NCBI RefSeq assembly: GCF_900099775.1
Contig: NZ_FMTM01000003.1
Span: 675,461-739,460 of the forward strand
Reading direction: 5' to 3'
Source: Rhizobium mongolense subsp. loessense
Lineage (GTDB): Bacteria > Pseudomonadota > Alphaproteobacteria > Rhizobiales > Rhizobiaceae
Length of the DNA: 64,000 nucleotides
A program made the translations under genes and the position numbers. Position 1 is the stretch's first letter. Each line of letters opens with the position of its first letter. The notes below the pieces were generated by a model. The model did no database searches. It was not told the DNA's origin and saw only the letters and a program-made list of their open reading frames with translations. Below are positions 29,699-39,857 of the stretch, piece by piece.

Positions 29699-31006
29699 TT
29701 ATTTGATATAAGTCGCGAGTTTCAAGCCTGCGTTCAAGAAATACACCGGATCGACCGCGCGGCCGTTCTGGCGTACCTCGTAATGCAAATGCGTGCCTGT
29801 CGAGCGGCCGGTGCTTCCGGCAAGACCGATCACATCCGAGCGGCCGACCATGTCGCCGGCCTCCACCAGGATCTGCGACATGTGGCCGTAACGGGTAGAA
29901 ATGCCGTTGCCGTGATCGATCTCGACCATGTTGCCGTAGCCGCCCGTCCAGCCCGCATTGACGACCTTGCCGGGGGCTGTTGGGCGGATCTTTTCGCCCG
30001 CAGCAAAACGAAAGTCGACGCCGGAATGAAGGGCGAGACGTCCGAGGAAGGGATCGCGCCGATTGCCGAAGGGACTGGTGATTTCCTTGCCGATGGCCGG
30101 ATTGCGGAACGGCAGGGATTCCGCCGTACTGCGGACGGCTTCGAGCCGTGTCAGGGCAGTATCGAGCTGCGCGAGGGAATTGTTGAAGTTGTCGCCGTTT
30201 TCCGGCTCGACATAGGGACCGCCGACGGCCCTGTCATCATCGGGCTTGACGGCTGCCTGCTCCGGTACGGCAATCCTGAAGCGGGTCAGGACTTTCTCGA
30301 TATTGCTTGCGGCATCGCCCGCATCCACGGTCAGCTGCTCAACGCGGGCGCGTTGCTCTTCCTCGACGCCTTTCAGTGAAAGCGTGACCTTCGAGAACAG
30401 GCGGTCGGCACGATCGCCGACGGTTTCGGGTGCGGGGACATAGGCGAGCGTGGAATTGTCGGGCGTTGCGTCGGCGGGTTCGTCGGCGCCTGCTAGGAGC
30501 CTGTCGATCGCCCGGGCACCGACTGAAAGCGACGCACGCTTGTCCTTGGCTTCGGGCACGAGCGATTGTGCCGGTATCATCTCATCCTTCCTCGTCAGGC
30601 CGGAATTTTCCGCACGGTCGAGGAGGGAGCCAAACTTACCGTGGCGTGAGGTCAGCGCCATCTGCTGCTGCATGAGCTTGTCCACCTTGTCTTCCACCAG
30701 CTGCTGGTCGAGCAGCTGACGCGAGGTGACCCGATCGACCTGGGCACGAAGGGCCGCAATACGATCTTCATAATCATGCTGCATGCGGGCTTGGCGCGCC
30801 ATGGTGGCACCGATCAGGTCGTCGCGAAGGACGAGATAGGAGGTTGCAAGCAGATAGCCGATCACGAAAACGCCGGAAAAGCAGAAGCCGAGGGCTGCCA
30901 TCCACGGCTTTATGGTTACGTGCCGGACCTTGTCGCCGCTAGCGAGAATGAGGATATGTTCCTGCGAACGCCTGCCGAATACGCGATTATGCTGTGCATG
31001 CGCCAC
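29699..31006 (-). CDS. membrane-anchored M23 family metallopeptidase
   Basis: A 435-residue protein. One membrane helix lies near residues 36-60 (AALGFCFSGVFVIGYLLATS). A coiled coil follows (about 70-120, with QARMQHDYEDRIAALRAQVD). The C-terminal LytM/M23 domain has HSGVDFRF and HYEVRQNG, which hold the zinc-binding and catalytic His/Asp residues, plus GYGNMVEIDHGNGISTRYGH. The zinc ligands are intact, so it is probably an active peptidoglycan endopeptidase rather than a degenerate activator. The N-terminal part resembles a rhizobial DUF5930-type region. A GTGCAT-GTTA-ATGCAC inverted repeat (31084-31099) lies upstream. Confidence 0.9.
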   Translation of the reverse strand: MAHAQHNRVFGRRSQEHILILASGDKVRHVTIKPWMAALGFCFSGVFVIGYLLATSYLVLRDDLIGATMARQARMQHDYEDRIAALRAQVDRVTSRQLLDQQLVEDKVDKLMQQQMALTSRHGKFGSLLDRAENSGLTRKDEMIPAQSLVPEAKDKRASLSVGARAIDRLLAGADEPADATPDNSTLAYVPAPETVGDRADRLFSKVTLSLKGVEEEQRARVEQLTVDAGDAASNIEKVLTRFRIAVPEQAAVKPDDDRAVGGPYVEPENGDNFNNSLAQLDTALTRLEAVRSTAESLPFRNPAIGKEITSPFGNRRDPFLGRLALHSGVDFRFAAGEKIRPTAPGKVVNAGWTGGYGNMVEIDHGNGISTRYGHMSQILVEAGDMVGRSDVIGLAGSTGRSTGTHLHYEVRQNGRAVDPVYFLNAGLKLATYIK

Positions 31007-31107
31007 GGAGAATCTCCCAATTGATGCGCCCGTGCTTCGATCAGGAATGATTACACACTGTTATGGTTAACAAATGCCTTAGTGTGCATGTTAATGCACG
31101 CATACGT

Positions 31108-31932
31108 TTAATTATTGCTCATCGACGTCAACGAGCGATAGAAAGAAGGCGTGAGGCCGGCTTCGGCGCGCGCCAGGTCGTTGAATGGCGGCTTCAGCGG
31201 ACCGCGGAAGTTTGCACGCACCAGCTCCTTGAAGGTCTGGGCCGGGTCGCGGCGCTCGCGGGCGCAGAGAAAGCGGAACCATTTGGCGCCGATTGCCACA
31301 TGCCCCTTTTCGTCATGGTAGATAACATCGAGGACGGCGGCACTTTCGAGATCGCCGGATTCACGCATCTTTGCCTGCAGCGAGGGCGTGACGTCCAAGC
31401 CGCGGGCCTCGAGAATCAGGGGAACGACGGCAAGCCGCGCCGTTAGATCGTTTCTGGTCGCGTGCGCCGCCTGCCAAAGGCCGTCATGCGCGGGCATATC
31501 GCCGTAATCGCCGCCAAGATCGCGCAGCCGCCCGCGCACCAGGCGGAAGTGCTTCGCCTCCTCGAAGGCAACCTGCATCCATCCGTCGAAGAAAGAATTG
31601 GGGACCGCTTCGGTGGCAAACCGCGCAACGATATCGAGGGCCAGGTCAACGGCGTTGAGCTCGATATGGGCGATTGCGTGCAGCAGCGCGATGCGGCCGT
31701 TGATGGTATGCAGCGAGCGTCTCTCGACCTGCGTCGGGGGTACCAGTGCCGGCTTTTCCGGGCGGCCCGGCCTATCCGGCAGCGACGCATCGCGCGGCGA
31801 ACGTAGGGAAATCCTTCGTGCGAACCAGCGGGTCGCAGCTTCCTGCGCCAGAGCTGTCTTGCGATCGAGATCGGGGGACCGGATGGCCTCGATCGCACCA
31901 CCGCGCAGCGATGTGATCGAAAGCGTGCTCAC
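31108..31932 (-). CDS. DUF455 ferritin-like protein
   Basis: A 274-residue helical protein with the DUF455 pattern: LLHAIAHIELNAVDLALDI, FFDGWMQVAFEEAKHFRLVRGRL, and VLDVIYHDEKGHVAIGAKWF. The E-x-x-H pairs in IELN, EEAKHF and HDEKGH look like a diiron ferritin-like site. The function is not established; homologues are related to the MiaE tRNA hydroxylase superfamily. GTG at 31932 overlaps the bcp stop as GTGA, indicating coupled translation. Confidence 0.85.
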   Translation of the reverse strand: MSTLSITSLRGGAIEAIRSPDLDRKTALAQEAATRWFARRISLRSPRDASLPDRPGRPEKPALVPPTQVERRSLHTINGRIALLHAIAHIELNAVDLALDIVARFATEAVPNSFFDGWMQVAFEEAKHFRLVRGRLRDLGGDYGDMPAHDGLWQAAHATRNDLTARLAVVPLILEARGLDVTPSLQAKMRESGDLESAAVLDVIYHDEKGHVAIGAKWFRFLCARERRDPAQTFKELVRANFRGPLKPPFNDLARAEAGLTPSFYRSLTSMSNN

Positions 31933-32402
31933 GCGGCAAGGTTCCTGAGGGCCTTCAAAACGTCTTCGGCATGGCCGGGTACCTTGACCTTCTGCCAGAT
32001 CATCGCGACCGTACCATCGGCGCGGATCAGAAAGGTCGTGCGCTCGACGCCCATGAAATTGCGGCCGTACATGCTCTTTTCCTTCCAAACGCCATAGGCC
32101 TGCAGTGTCGTTTTCTCCTCGTCCGAGGCGAGCGCAACGGAAAGACTGTGCTTCTTGATGAAGCGTTCGTGGCATTTGACCGAATCGGGAGACATCCCGA
32201 CGACGGCCGCTCCCGCGGCATCGAATTCGTCGGCCAGAGCGGTAAAAGCCAGCGATTCGGCGGTGCAGCCGGTCGTATCGTCCTTCGGATAGAAGAACAG
32301 AACCAGCGGTTTTCCGCGGAAATCGGAAAGCGATACCCGCCCGCCGCCATCGCGGGGGAGGTTGAAATCCGGCGCCGTGGCGCCGATGCCGAGAACCGCC
32401 AT
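31929..32402 (-). CDS. bcp: thioredoxin-dependent peroxiredoxin, Bcp type
   Basis: A 157-residue peroxiredoxin. The peroxidatic Cys is in DDTTGCTAES (FFYPKDDTTGCT is the family motif), with the catalytic Thr three residues before it. The usual resolving Cys five residues later is replaced; another Cys occurs in DSVKCHERF and may act instead. It reduces hydroperoxides with thioredoxin in the cytosol. The start at 32402 (MAVLGIGATAPDF) has AAAGG upstream; an upstream frame to 32441 is less likely. Confidence 0.92.
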   Translation of the reverse strand: MAVLGIGATAPDFNLPRDGGGRVSLSDFRGKPLVLFFYPKDDTTGCTAESLAFTALADEFDAAGAAVVGMSPDSVKCHERFIKKHSLSVALASDEEKTTLQAYGVWKEKSMYGRNFMGVERTTFLIRADGTVAMIWQKVKVPGHAEDVLKALRNLAA

Positions 32403-32524
32403 ATGTGGAAACCTTTCTTTTGCCGGGTTTATGGATGACACTATGTTCCGCGGATATATATTGAAGCTCAGATCGTCCAGCTAGACCGGGCGGCCACATT
32501 CTAACTCGGGGTTATCCAAAGCGC

Positions 32525-35500
32525 ATGTCGGTGATCCGCGGCGAAAAGGTTACGTTTCGCAAAAAAGACATCGTCGCGCTGCATGAGCTTCCCTCCGCAC
32601 AGGCCGAAGACCCCATCATCGTGCATTGCCCGCCGCCGCAGCGTTCACGCATGCGGCGTGCGGCCAATGTGACGGCTGGTTGCTTTGCCGCCGGTCTCTT
32701 TGTTCTGGCAGCGATCATTTTCATTGTCGAAAGCGGAATGTTCGACGCGACGCTGTCGCGCCAGGCGCAGACCGCGTTGAATTCGGCGATAGGTCCCCGC
32801 TACCGGGCAGAGGTGGGGTCCACCGTCATCCGTTTCACATCCGGTGCACAGCTCGCGCTTGAAGCCCGTAACGTCAATATGGTCGATCAGGAAAGCGGGC
32901 AGCATCTGTCGACGACCGGCGCGATGCGCATGGCGCTCGATCCGTTTGCGCTTTTTCGCGGCCGTGTGGCCGTGACGGCGATCGAAGCCGACGATATTGC
33001 GCTCGACACGGCCCTTCTGCCGTCAGGCGGCCCGCTGGACTTAAGCAAGCTTCGCATCGACGCAATTCCGCACGCGATGGAAGCTGCATTTTCTCATCTC
33101 GATATCCTGGACGATTTTGTTGAGCGCGCGGGTACGGATACCGTGCGTCTCTCCGGCATCGACATCAAGCTCGCCGATACCGCGAATGGTCCGCTTTCGA
33201 TCGTGGTCGACAATCTGGTCTTTGCGCATGCGGGCCCATCTTCGCTGCATTTGACGGGCGAGGTGGCGATCAACGGCGAAGTGGCGATGCTGGACGTGCT
33301 TGCTGAAAAGAGCGCCGGGAAAGCGTCGCGGTTCACGGCAAAGCTCACCCATGCCGATCTGACGCCATTTACCTTGAAGAGGAACGGGCTCGGGGAAATT
33401 CGGCAGGGCGTGAACAGTTTTGCAGACGTTGCCGTTTCCGCCGTGCGCGGTGCGGGCGATGTTGCGCCGTCCCTGGCCGCCAGGGCGGATCTTGCGCCCG
33501 GGTCGATTTATGTCGACGGAGACGAGCAGCAGCTTTCCGGCGGCCGCATCAATCTCGGCTATGACTTCACGAAGCAGACGCTTGAGATCGCAAGATCGCA
33601 AGCGCAGTTCGGCAACACCGCCGTCCCGTTCAACGGCGCAATAATCGACCTCGACAAGCTCGATCCGGCCGTCGGCAAGGGTTTTGGCATCGATCTGCTG
33701 ATCAGCGGCGGCACGGCTGCGCCGGTGGGGTCGGGCGAACAGCCGCTCCCGTTCGATATCCAGACAACGGGCCGCTACCTTGTCGCCTCACGGGAGCTGC
33801 AGTTCGCGGGCATGACAGTTTCCAGCCCTCTGGGGCAGTTGTTCGGATCGCTTCATGTCAAATTCGGCGACAAATCGCCGGAAATCAGCTTCGTCGGACA
33901 ATCGCAGCAGCTTCAGACGGCTGCGATCAAGCAGCTCTGGCCCTTTTGGATGGCGCCCAGGGCGCGCGAATGGGTTCTGGGAAATCTCTTCGGCGGCACG
34001 GTCACGAACGCGTCAATCTCGGTATTCATTCCGTCCGGGAAATTGGACGACGCCGTCGGCAAGGGGCTGAGACTCGGCGACGAGCAAATCCGTATCAATT
34101 TCGATATCGCGAATGCGCGCATGAATGTGGCGGGCGATATTCCGCCGATCCGCGATACGTCCGCCCATTTCGATCTGACCGGCCAGAGGGCGACGATTTC
34201 GATCAAGAGCGGCACGTCATATTTCGCGTCGGGCCGTTCCGTCAGCCTCGGAGAGGGTCAGTTCGTACTGCCCTCAACTTACCAGAAGCCACTGATGGCG
34301 GAAATCAAGCTCGCGATCTCTGGCGATGCCGATGCGGTGGGCGAACTCCTGACCTACAAGCCGGTCCAGGTCCTGCAGCGCGCCGGCCTCGAACCTGGGG
34401 ACCTGAAGGGCAAGATTACCGCCGACGTCGAGGCGCGGCTCGGCCTTCTGAGGTCGCAGGATCCTCCGCCGCCCGAATGGAAGGCGGCCATGCAGCTTAG
34501 CGGCGTCGATGTCGGCAAGCCGGTGTCGGGCCGGATGATTACCAATCTGAACGGCGCACTCGACGCCGATCCGCAGCAAGTGGCGCTCGATGCCGAGGGG
34601 CAGATCGACGGCGTGCCCGCTGAAATAGAGCTTGTCGAGCCGACCGATAAGTCGTCCGGTGTCAAGCCGCAGCGCGTCATCACGGCGACGCTGAACAACG
34701 CTCAGCGCGCAAAGGTGCTTCCTGGCCTATCCGGGATCATCGACGGTAGCCTGACGATGCAGCTGACGAAAATCGATGAGGAACGCCAGAATGTTCAGAT
34801 CGATCTCGACAAGGCGTCGTTGCAGCTTCCCTGGATCGGTTGGGCGAAGGGAAGCGGGATCGGCGCAACGGCGGAATTCGAAGTATCGGGACCACCCGAG
34901 AAAACGCAGATCAGGAATTTCCGTCTGAAGGGCGACGGCTTTGGCGCCAGCGGCTCGTTTGCCCTTAGCAAGGGAGACCTCGAGTCTGCCGATTTCGACA
35001 GCGTGAGACTTTCGTCCCTCGATGACTTTGCGATATCGATCCGGCGCAACAGGGGCAATTTCGACGTTTCGGTATCGGGGAACACTGCCGATGCGCGTCC
35101 AATCCTTGCACGATTGAAGAGCGGACAGGGCGACAGCGACGAGAATGGTGGTGGCAGTGCCGGCGTTTCGGTCCGTGCGAATCTCAACAGCGTCGTTGGC
35201 TTCAACGATGAAAAGATCGGCAATTTCGAGGCCAGATACGTATCGAGCGGCGGCCGGCTGCAAGCGCTGAACTTTTCCGGCATCACCGGCAGCGGCGAGG
35301 CGGTCGTCAGTCAGACAAGGGAAGGCCGTGCCTTGAACATCACGAGCGGCGATGCCGGTGCCGTATCGCGCTTCGCCGATCTCTATCAGCATATGCAGGG
35401 CGGCCTGCTCAACATGTCGATCAGGCTCGGCAACGGCGGCAATTGGGATGGCTCGGTCGACATACGCCGCTTCGCCATCGTCAACGAACAGCGCCTGCAC

Positions 35501-35923
35501 TCGATCGTTTCAACACCGGTCGGCGAGAACCAGCGCAGCCTCAATTCCGCCGTCAAACGCAATATCGACACCTCCGCGCAGCGCTTCCAGCGCGGCTTCG
35601 CGCGCGTCGTGTCCCGCGGCGGCGTGGTCGGTATCGAAAACGGCGTGGTGCGCGGCGATCAGATCGGGGCCACGTTCCAGGGCGTGATCCGCGATCAGCG
35701 CGGCAATATGGATATGACCGGCACCTTCATGCCGGCCTATGGCTTGAACCGGCTGTTCGCCGAGCTGCCCGTCATTGGCATCATTCTCGGGAACGGTTCG
35801 GATCGTGGTTTGATCGGCATCACGTTCAAGCTGACCGGCAAGTTCGACCATCCGGCCATGCAGATCAATCCGCTGTCGATCATTGCGCCGGGCGTTTTCC
35901 GCAACATCTTCGAGTTCCAATAA
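32525..35923 (+). CDS. giant AsmA/YhdP-like envelope protein (DUF3971)
   Basis: A 1132-residue protein. A basic cytoplasmic head of about 45 residues is followed by one membrane helix (about 49-69), then a very long periplasmic region rich in beta strands. The C-terminal 250 residues carry the AsmA-like end: VSRGGVVGIENGVVRGDQIGATFQG then MPAYGLNRLFAELPVIG and GLIGITFKLTGKF. This architecture matches YhdP/TamB-like repeating beta-groove proteins thought to bridge the envelope and move phospholipids. Single gene with its own terminator at 35923-35950; divergent from bcp. Confidence 0.85.
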   Translation: MSVIRGEKVTFRKKDIVALHELPSAQAEDPIIVHCPPPQRSRMRRAANVTAGCFAAGLFVLAAIIFIVESGMFDATLSRQAQTALNSAIGPRYRAEVGSTVIRFTSGAQLALEARNVNMVDQESGQHLSTTGAMRMALDPFALFRGRVAVTAIEADDIALDTALLPSGGPLDLSKLRIDAIPHAMEAAFSHLDILDDFVERAGTDTVRLSGIDIKLADTANGPLSIVVDNLVFAHAGPSSLHLTGEVAINGEVAMLDVLAEKSAGKASRFTAKLTHADLTPFTLKRNGLGEIRQGVNSFADVAVSAVRGAGDVAPSLAARADLAPGSIYVDGDEQQLSGGRINLGYDFTKQTLEIARSQAQFGNTAVPFNGAIIDLDKLDPAVGKGFGIDLLISGGTAAPVGSGEQPLPFDIQTTGRYLVASRELQFAGMTVSSPLGQLFGSLHVKFGDKSPEISFVGQSQQLQTAAIKQLWPFWMAPRAREWVLGNLFGGTVTNASISVFIPSGKLDDAVGKGLRLGDEQIRINFDIANARMNVAGDIPPIRDTSAHFDLTGQRATISIKSGTSYFASGRSVSLGEGQFVLPSTYQKPLMAEIKLAISGDADAVGELLTYKPVQVLQRAGLEPGDLKGKITADVEARLGLLRSQDPPPPEWKAAMQLSGVDVGKPVSGRMITNLNGALDADPQQVALDAEGQIDGVPAEIELVEPTDKSSGVKPQRVITATLNNAQRAKVLPGLSGIIDGSLTMQLTKIDEERQNVQIDLDKASLQLPWIGWAKGSGIGATAEFEVSGPPEKTQIRNFRLKGDGFGASGSFALSKGDLESADFDSVRLSSLDDFAISIRRNRGNFDVSVSGNTADARPILARLKSGQGDSDENGGGSAGVSVRANLNSVVGFNDEKIGNFEARYVSSGGRLQALNFSGITGSGEAVVSQTREGRALNITSGDAGAVSRFADLYQHMQGGLLNMSIRLGNGGNWDGSVDIRRFAIVNEQRLHSIVSTPVGENQRSLNSAVKRNIDTSAQRFQRGFARVVSRGGVVGIENGVVRGDQIGATFQGVIRDQRGNMDMTGTFMPAYGLNRLFAELPVIGIILGNGSDRGLIGITFKLTGKFDHPAMQINPLSIIAPGVFRNIFEFQ

Positions 35924-35950
35924 AAAAGCCGGCGCGAAGGCCGGCTTTTT
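35923..35950. terminator. bidirectional intrinsic terminator
   Basis: AAAAAGCCGGC and GCCGGCTTTTT pair around a 6-base loop, followed by TTGG. The A-run and T-run on both sides make it functional in both directions: it can end the YhdP-like gene (stop at 35923) and tyrS (stop at 35969). Confidence 0.9.
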
Positions 35951-35968
35951 TTGGTTTCGAACCGGGGC

Positions 35969-37225
35969 TCAGGCCGCGCGGCGGATCAGGATGTGCTTCT
36001 TCTTGCCGAGCGAAAGCTTAATGACGCCATCGGCGGTGATTTCACGGCTGCCGATCAGCCTACGCTCGTCGCTGACCGCTTGGTCGTTGATGCGCACGGC
36101 TCCGCCCTGAACGTGACGGCGGGCTTCGCCGTTGGAGGCCGCAAGGCCGGCGCGGACCATCAGCGAAAGCAGACCGATACCGGCGTCGAGTTCGGATGCG
36201 GGAACATCGACGGAGGGAAGGTTCTCGGCAATTCCACCTTCTTCGAAGGTCTTGCGAGCCGTTTCCGCGGCCTCTTCGGCAATGGTGCGGCCATGCAGGA
36301 TCGCCGTTACTTCGGTTGCGAGTATCTTCTTTACCTCGTTGATTTCCGAGCCACCGAGCGCAGACAAGCGTGCGACCTCGTCCATGGGCAAGGTGGTGTA
36401 AAGCTTGAGGAAGCGCGGAATGTCCGCATCTTCGGTATTGCGCCAGTATTGCCAGAAGTCATAGGCGGAAAACATATCGGCGTTCAGCCAGACGGCACCG
36501 GTCGCCGACTTGCCCATCTTGGCGCCGGAAGATGTCGTCAGAAGCGGTGAGGTCAGGGCATAGAGCTGCGTAGTCCCCATACGGTGACCGAGGTCGATGC
36601 CGTTAATGATGTTGCCCCACTGGTCGGAACCGCCCATCTGCAGCTGGCAGCCGTAGCGCTTTGCCAGTTCGACGAAATCGTAGGCCTGCAGGATCATGTA
36701 GTTGAATTCGAGGAACGAGAGCGACTGTTCGCGATCAAGACGCGTCTTCACGCTGTCGAAGGCCAGCATGCGATTGACCGAGAAGTGGCGACCGACATCG
36801 CGCAGGAAATCGAGGTAGTTGATCGAACGCAGCCATTCGGCGTTGTTGATCATCAAGGCGTCCTTCGGACCCTCACCGTAGGTCAGGTAGTTCGAGAAGA
36901 CACGCTTGATCGAGGCGATGTTGCTTTCGATCGTTTCGACGGTCATCAGCTGGCGCGCTTCCTCCTTGAAGGATGGATCGCCCACCATGCCGGTGCCGCC
37001 GCCCATCAGTGAAATCGCGCGGTGGCCGGTTTTCTGCAACCAGTGAAGCATCATGATCTGGATCAGCGAGCCTGCATGCAGGCTCGGCGCCGTGGGATCG
37101 AAGCCGATATATGCAGTCACGGTTTCCTTGGCGAACAGATCGTCGAGGCCTGCTTCATCGGAGATTTGATGAATGAAGCCGCGCTCTTTTAGGATGCGCA
37201 GGAAATCGGATTTGAACTCGGACAT
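35969..37225 (-). CDS. tyrS: tyrosyl-tRNA synthetase
   Basis: A 418-residue class I synthetase of the bacterial TyrRS type. The HIGH-equivalent loop is in [13 protein letters not shown] and the KMSKS-equivalent is KMGKS in [13 protein letters not shown]. Tyr recognition residues fall in QAYDFVEL and [10 protein letters not shown]. An S4 RNA-binding domain forms the last 65 residues ([20 protein letters not shown]). The start at 37225 gives the normal N-terminus; the frame stays open to 37507 but that part is not conserved sequence and runs into the anmK gene. Confidence 0.96.
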   Translation of the reverse strand: MSEFKSDFLRILKERGFIHQISDEAGLDDLFAKETVTAYIGFDPTAPSLHAGSLIQIMMLHWLQKTGHRAISLMGGGTGMVGDPSFKEEARQLMTVETIESNIASIKRVFSNYLTYGEGPKDALMINNAEWLRSINYLDFLRDVGRHFSVNRMLAFDSVKTRLDREQSLSFLEFNYMILQAYDFVELAKRYGCQLQMGGSDQWGNIINGIDLGHRMGTTQLYALTSPLLTTSSGAKMGKSATGAVWLNADMFSAYDFWQYWRNTEDADIPRFLKLYTTLPMDEVARLSALGGSEINEVKKILATEVTAILHGRTIAEEAAETARKTFEEGGIAENLPSVDVPASELDAGIGLLSLMVRAGLAASNGEARRHVQGGAVRINDQAVSDERRLIGSREITADGVIKLSLGKKKHILIRRAA

Positions 37226-37335
37226 GACTTCGTCTCTTCGGGGGTGTCGGATTGATACTTGTTGAACTGCCGCGGCGCGTTTAGCACTGTTTTGCCGAAA
37301 GTGCACTATTCCGTTCGGAATGTTTTGGAGGATGG

Positions 37336-38454
37336 ATGGGTAAAATAAAAACCGCAATCGGCCTGATGAGCGGAACGTCGATGGACGGGATCGATGTCGC
37401 CCTGGTTCGGACCGACGGTGAAGCCAGAGTGGAGCGCGGGCCGTTTCTGGGTGTGCCTTACGATCCGGCCTTTCGCGACCGTCTGAAGCTTTCGCTTGAA
37501 GGTGCAAAATCCATACTCAGGCGCAAGGAACGCCCCGGCGAACTTGCCACAATCGAGCGAGAGCTTACGCTGCGTCATGCATCTGCCGTTACGGAGTTTC
37601 TCGATCGTTGCGGTCTGGATCGAAGCTCGATCGATGTCGTCGGATTCCACGGCCAGACCGTGCTGCACCGGCCGGACGATGCGCTGACCGTCCAGCTTGG
37701 CGACGGGCCGTTGCTTGCGAGCGAGACCGGCATCCCGATCGTCTACGACATGCGGGCGAACGACATGGTCCATGGTGGGCAGGGTGCGCCGCTCGTGCCG
37801 GCCTATCATGCGGCGCTTTCGGGGACTATTCGAGATGCCAAGCTGCCGGTCTGCTTCGTCAATATCGGCGGCATCTCGAACCTCACCTATATCGGCGCCG
37901 ACGGCTCGATCGTCGCCTATGACAGCGGGCCGGGAAATACCTTGATCGACCAATGGGTCGAGACAAATGCGGGAATTCCGTTCGACCAGGGCGGCATGAT
38001 TGCTTCGGAAGGCAAGATCGTCCCCGAACTGGCCGACCTGTATCTGGAAAGCCCGTTCTTTACTGCCGGGAAACGCCGTTCGCTCGATCGCAATGACTTC
38101 CTACCGCCGAGCGGAAGGGATGCCGAGCTCGCGGACGGTGCAAGGACGCTCGCCTATGTGGCTGCCGCCTCGATCATCAAATCGGCCGGTCACCTGCCGG
38201 TGACGCCAACGCTCTACATCGTCTGCGGCGGCGGACGGCTGAACCGCGCGATCATGCGCGATCTTGCTGATCTCGCTGCCCGCCAGAATTCCAACGTGAT
38301 CTCGGCTGAGGTTGCGGGCTTCAATGGCGATGCCATGGAAGCTGAAGCCTGGGCCTACCTAGCAGTCCGGTCGCTGGAGGGACTGCCGCTGACTTTTCCG
38401 GGTACGACCGGCGTCAAGGAACCAGTCAGCGGCGGCATTCTTGCGAGGCCATGA
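37336..38454 (+). CDS. anmK: anhydro-N-acetylmuramic acid kinase
   Basis: A 372-residue sugar kinase of the ASKHA fold. It phosphorylates and opens 1,6-anhydro-MurNAc to MurNAc-6-phosphate in peptidoglycan recycling. The signature [17 protein letters not shown] is at the N-terminus, with [11 protein letters not shown] and [11 protein letters not shown] further on. GGAGG lies 4 bases upstream of the ATG at 37336. It is divergent from tyrS, an arrangement shared by many bacteria, and overlaps the following acetyltransferase gene by ATGA. Confidence 0.96.
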   Translation: MGKIKTAIGLMSGTSMDGIDVALVRTDGEARVERGPFLGVPYDPAFRDRLKLSLEGAKSILRRKERPGELATIERELTLRHASAVTEFLDRCGLDRSSIDVVGFHGQTVLHRPDDALTVQLGDGPLLASETGIPIVYDMRANDMVHGGQGAPLVPAYHAALSGTIRDAKLPVCFVNIGGISNLTYIGADGSIVAYDSGPGNTLIDQWVETNAGIPFDQGGMIASEGKIVPELADLYLESPFFTAGKRRSLDRNDFLPPSGRDAELADGARTLAYVAAASIIKSAGHLPVTPTLYIVCGGGRLNRAIMRDLADLAARQNSNVISAEVAGFNGDAMEAEAWAYLAVRSLEGLPLTFPGTTGVKEPVSGGILARP

Positions 38455-38975
38455 TGGTGGGAACGCTTATTCTCGAAACGTCGCGGCTGCGGCTGGTGAT
38501 GTGGGACGCAAGCGATGCGGGACTTGTCCTCACGCTGCATTCGACGATCGGCACAACGCGTTATATGTCCGGCGGCGCGCCTTGGAGCATCGACAAGTGC
38601 GAGGAGCGGCTTGCCAGCTGGTTTAAAGAGAATGCACGGGACGGTACGACAAAGTACAAACTCCTGAGCAGAGATGACGGTCGCTTCATCGGTCGCGCTG
38701 GGATTTCGATGCATGACCGCGATGAGAACGAATTCGAACTCGGTTATGCGCTTCGCGAGGAAGAATGGGGAAAGGGCTATGCGACGGAAGTGGCCAGTGC
38801 GCTTGCGATGTGGTTCTTCGACAAGGGCTTCGCTACGCGGTTCATCGCTTTCACGCATCCGGAAAACTTCGCCTCGCAGCATGTACTGAAGAAGATCGGA
38901 ATGCGGCCGGTCGCGCCGCGGCTGATCGACGGCTTTGTGGCGCCGACATTCGAGCTCGGCGCCACTGATATTTGA
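38451..38975 (+). CDS. GNAT family N-acetyltransferase, RimJ/RimL-like
   Basis: A 174-residue acetyltransferase. It opens [18 protein letters not shown], typical of RimJ/RimL-type GNATs. The acetyl-CoA binding loop is in [17 protein letters not shown] and the C-terminal [13 protein letters not shown] is conserved. The target (ribosomal protein, antibiotic or metabolite) cannot be read. The ATG overlaps the anmK stop; ATG at 38454 is an alternative. It is convergent with the next gene, three bases apart. Confidence 0.88.
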   Translation: MMVGTLILETSRLRLVMWDASDAGLVLTLHSTIGTTRYMSGGAPWSIDKCEERLASWFKENARDGTTKYKLLSRDDGRFIGRAGISMHDRDENEFELGYALREEEWGKGYATEVASALAMWFFDKGFATRFIAFTHPENFASQHVLKKIGMRPVAPRLIDGFVAPTFELGATDI

Positions 38976-38978
38976 TTG

Positions 38979-39656
38979 TCAGCGAATGCGCTTCGCTGCC
39001 GGTTCCGGCACCAGTTCGCCGTTCAGGCGGCGGTCGAGATAGTCCTCGCATTCCGCCATCAGTGTTTCGACCTGGCCGTTGAAGAAGTGATTGGCATTCG
39101 GCACCGTACGGTGAGTGATGAGGATGCCCTTCTGGGTCTTCAGCTTTTCGACCAGACCGTTGACATCCTTTTCCGGCGCGACCTTGTCGGCTTCGCCGTT
39201 GATGATCAGTCCGGAAGACGGGCAGGGCGCCAGGAACGAGAAGTCGTAGGTGTTCGGCTGCGGCGCAATCGACATGAAACCTTCGATTTCCGGGCGGCGC
39301 ATCAGTAGTTGCATGCCGATCCAGGCGCCGAAGGAATAGCCAGCGACCCAACAGGTCTTCGAATCGGGATGCAGGCTCTGCACCCAATCGAGCGCGGAAG
39401 CGGCATCCGAAAGCTCGCCCGCGCCGTGGTCGAATTCGCCCTGGCTGCGGCCGATTCCGCGGAAGTTGAAGCGCAATGTCGTAAACCCGCGCTTCTGGAA
39501 CATGTAGAAGAGCTGGTAGACGATCTGGTTGTTCATTGTGCCGCCGAACTGCGGGTGCGGGTGCAGGATAAGGGCGATCGGCGCGCTTTTCTCCTTGGAG
39601 GGCTGGTAGCGGCCTTCAAGACGGCCGGCTGGGCCGTTGAAAATGACTTCGGGCAT
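38979..39656 (-). CDS. alpha/beta-hydrolase of the COG2945 type
   Basis: A 225-residue serine hydrolase. HPHPQFGGTMNN supplies the oxyanion hole, GYSFGAW the nucleophile Ser, GEADKVAP a candidate Asp, and NANHFF the His, so the catalytic triad looks complete. Family members resemble dienelactone hydrolase-type esterases; the substrate is unknown. The gene is divergent from the suf operon across a 200-base region holding the IRO and ICE boxes, so iron control of this gene is possible. Confidence 0.87.
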   Translation of the reverse strand: MPEVIFNGPAGRLEGRYQPSKEKSAPIALILHPHPQFGGTMNNQIVYQLFYMFQKRGFTTLRFNFRGIGRSQGEFDHGAGELSDAASALDWVQSLHPDSKTCWVAGYSFGAWIGMQLLMRRPEIEGFMSIAPQPNTYDFSFLAPCPSSGLIINGEADKVAPEKDVNGLVEKLKTQKGILITHRTVPNANHFFNGQVETLMAECEDYLDRRLNGELVPEPAAKRIR

Positions 39657-39699
39657 CGGTACTCCGGGTTTTTATTTTCGCGTTCCTGCTGCTTAGACT

Positions 39700-39714
39700 T
39701 GACGAACGTTGTCA
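39700..39714. promoter_or_regulatory. IRO box (RirA operator) upstream of suf
   Basis: TGACGAACGTTGTCA fits TGA-N9-TCA, the iron-responsive operator recognised by the Rrf2-type regulator RirA in rhizobia. The inner bases (CGAACGTTG) add further dyad symmetry. It lies 144 bases before sufS2. RirA control of suf is established in rhizobia; binding here is inferred. Confidence 0.72.
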
Positions 39715-39731
39715 GCTTTTCTAAAACGCAG

Positions 39732-39748
39732 TTTAGAACAATTCGAAA
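39732..39748. promoter_or_regulatory. ICE box (Irr operator) upstream of suf
   Basis: TTTAGAACAATTCGAAA matches the iron-control element TTTAGAA-N3-TTCTAAA of the Fur-family regulator Irr at all but one base. It lies 17 bases after the IRO box, between the divergent hydrolase and sufS2. Dual iron control of suf fits rhizobial biology; use here is inferred. Confidence 0.72.
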
Positions 39749-39857
39749 CTTGCATGCGATCCACGCATCGTGGACGTGTCATAAGGCAAGCCCGGCGGAA
39801 ATTTCAAGGAAAATGAACCGCGGCAGCCTAGCAGGATCAAGCGCAGGACAAAAGAGC

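Noticed and set aside
35969..37507. Longer tyrS with 94 extra residues
   Set aside because: The extension is not conserved-looking, runs antisense into anmK, and the ATG at 37225 has a suitable upstream site.
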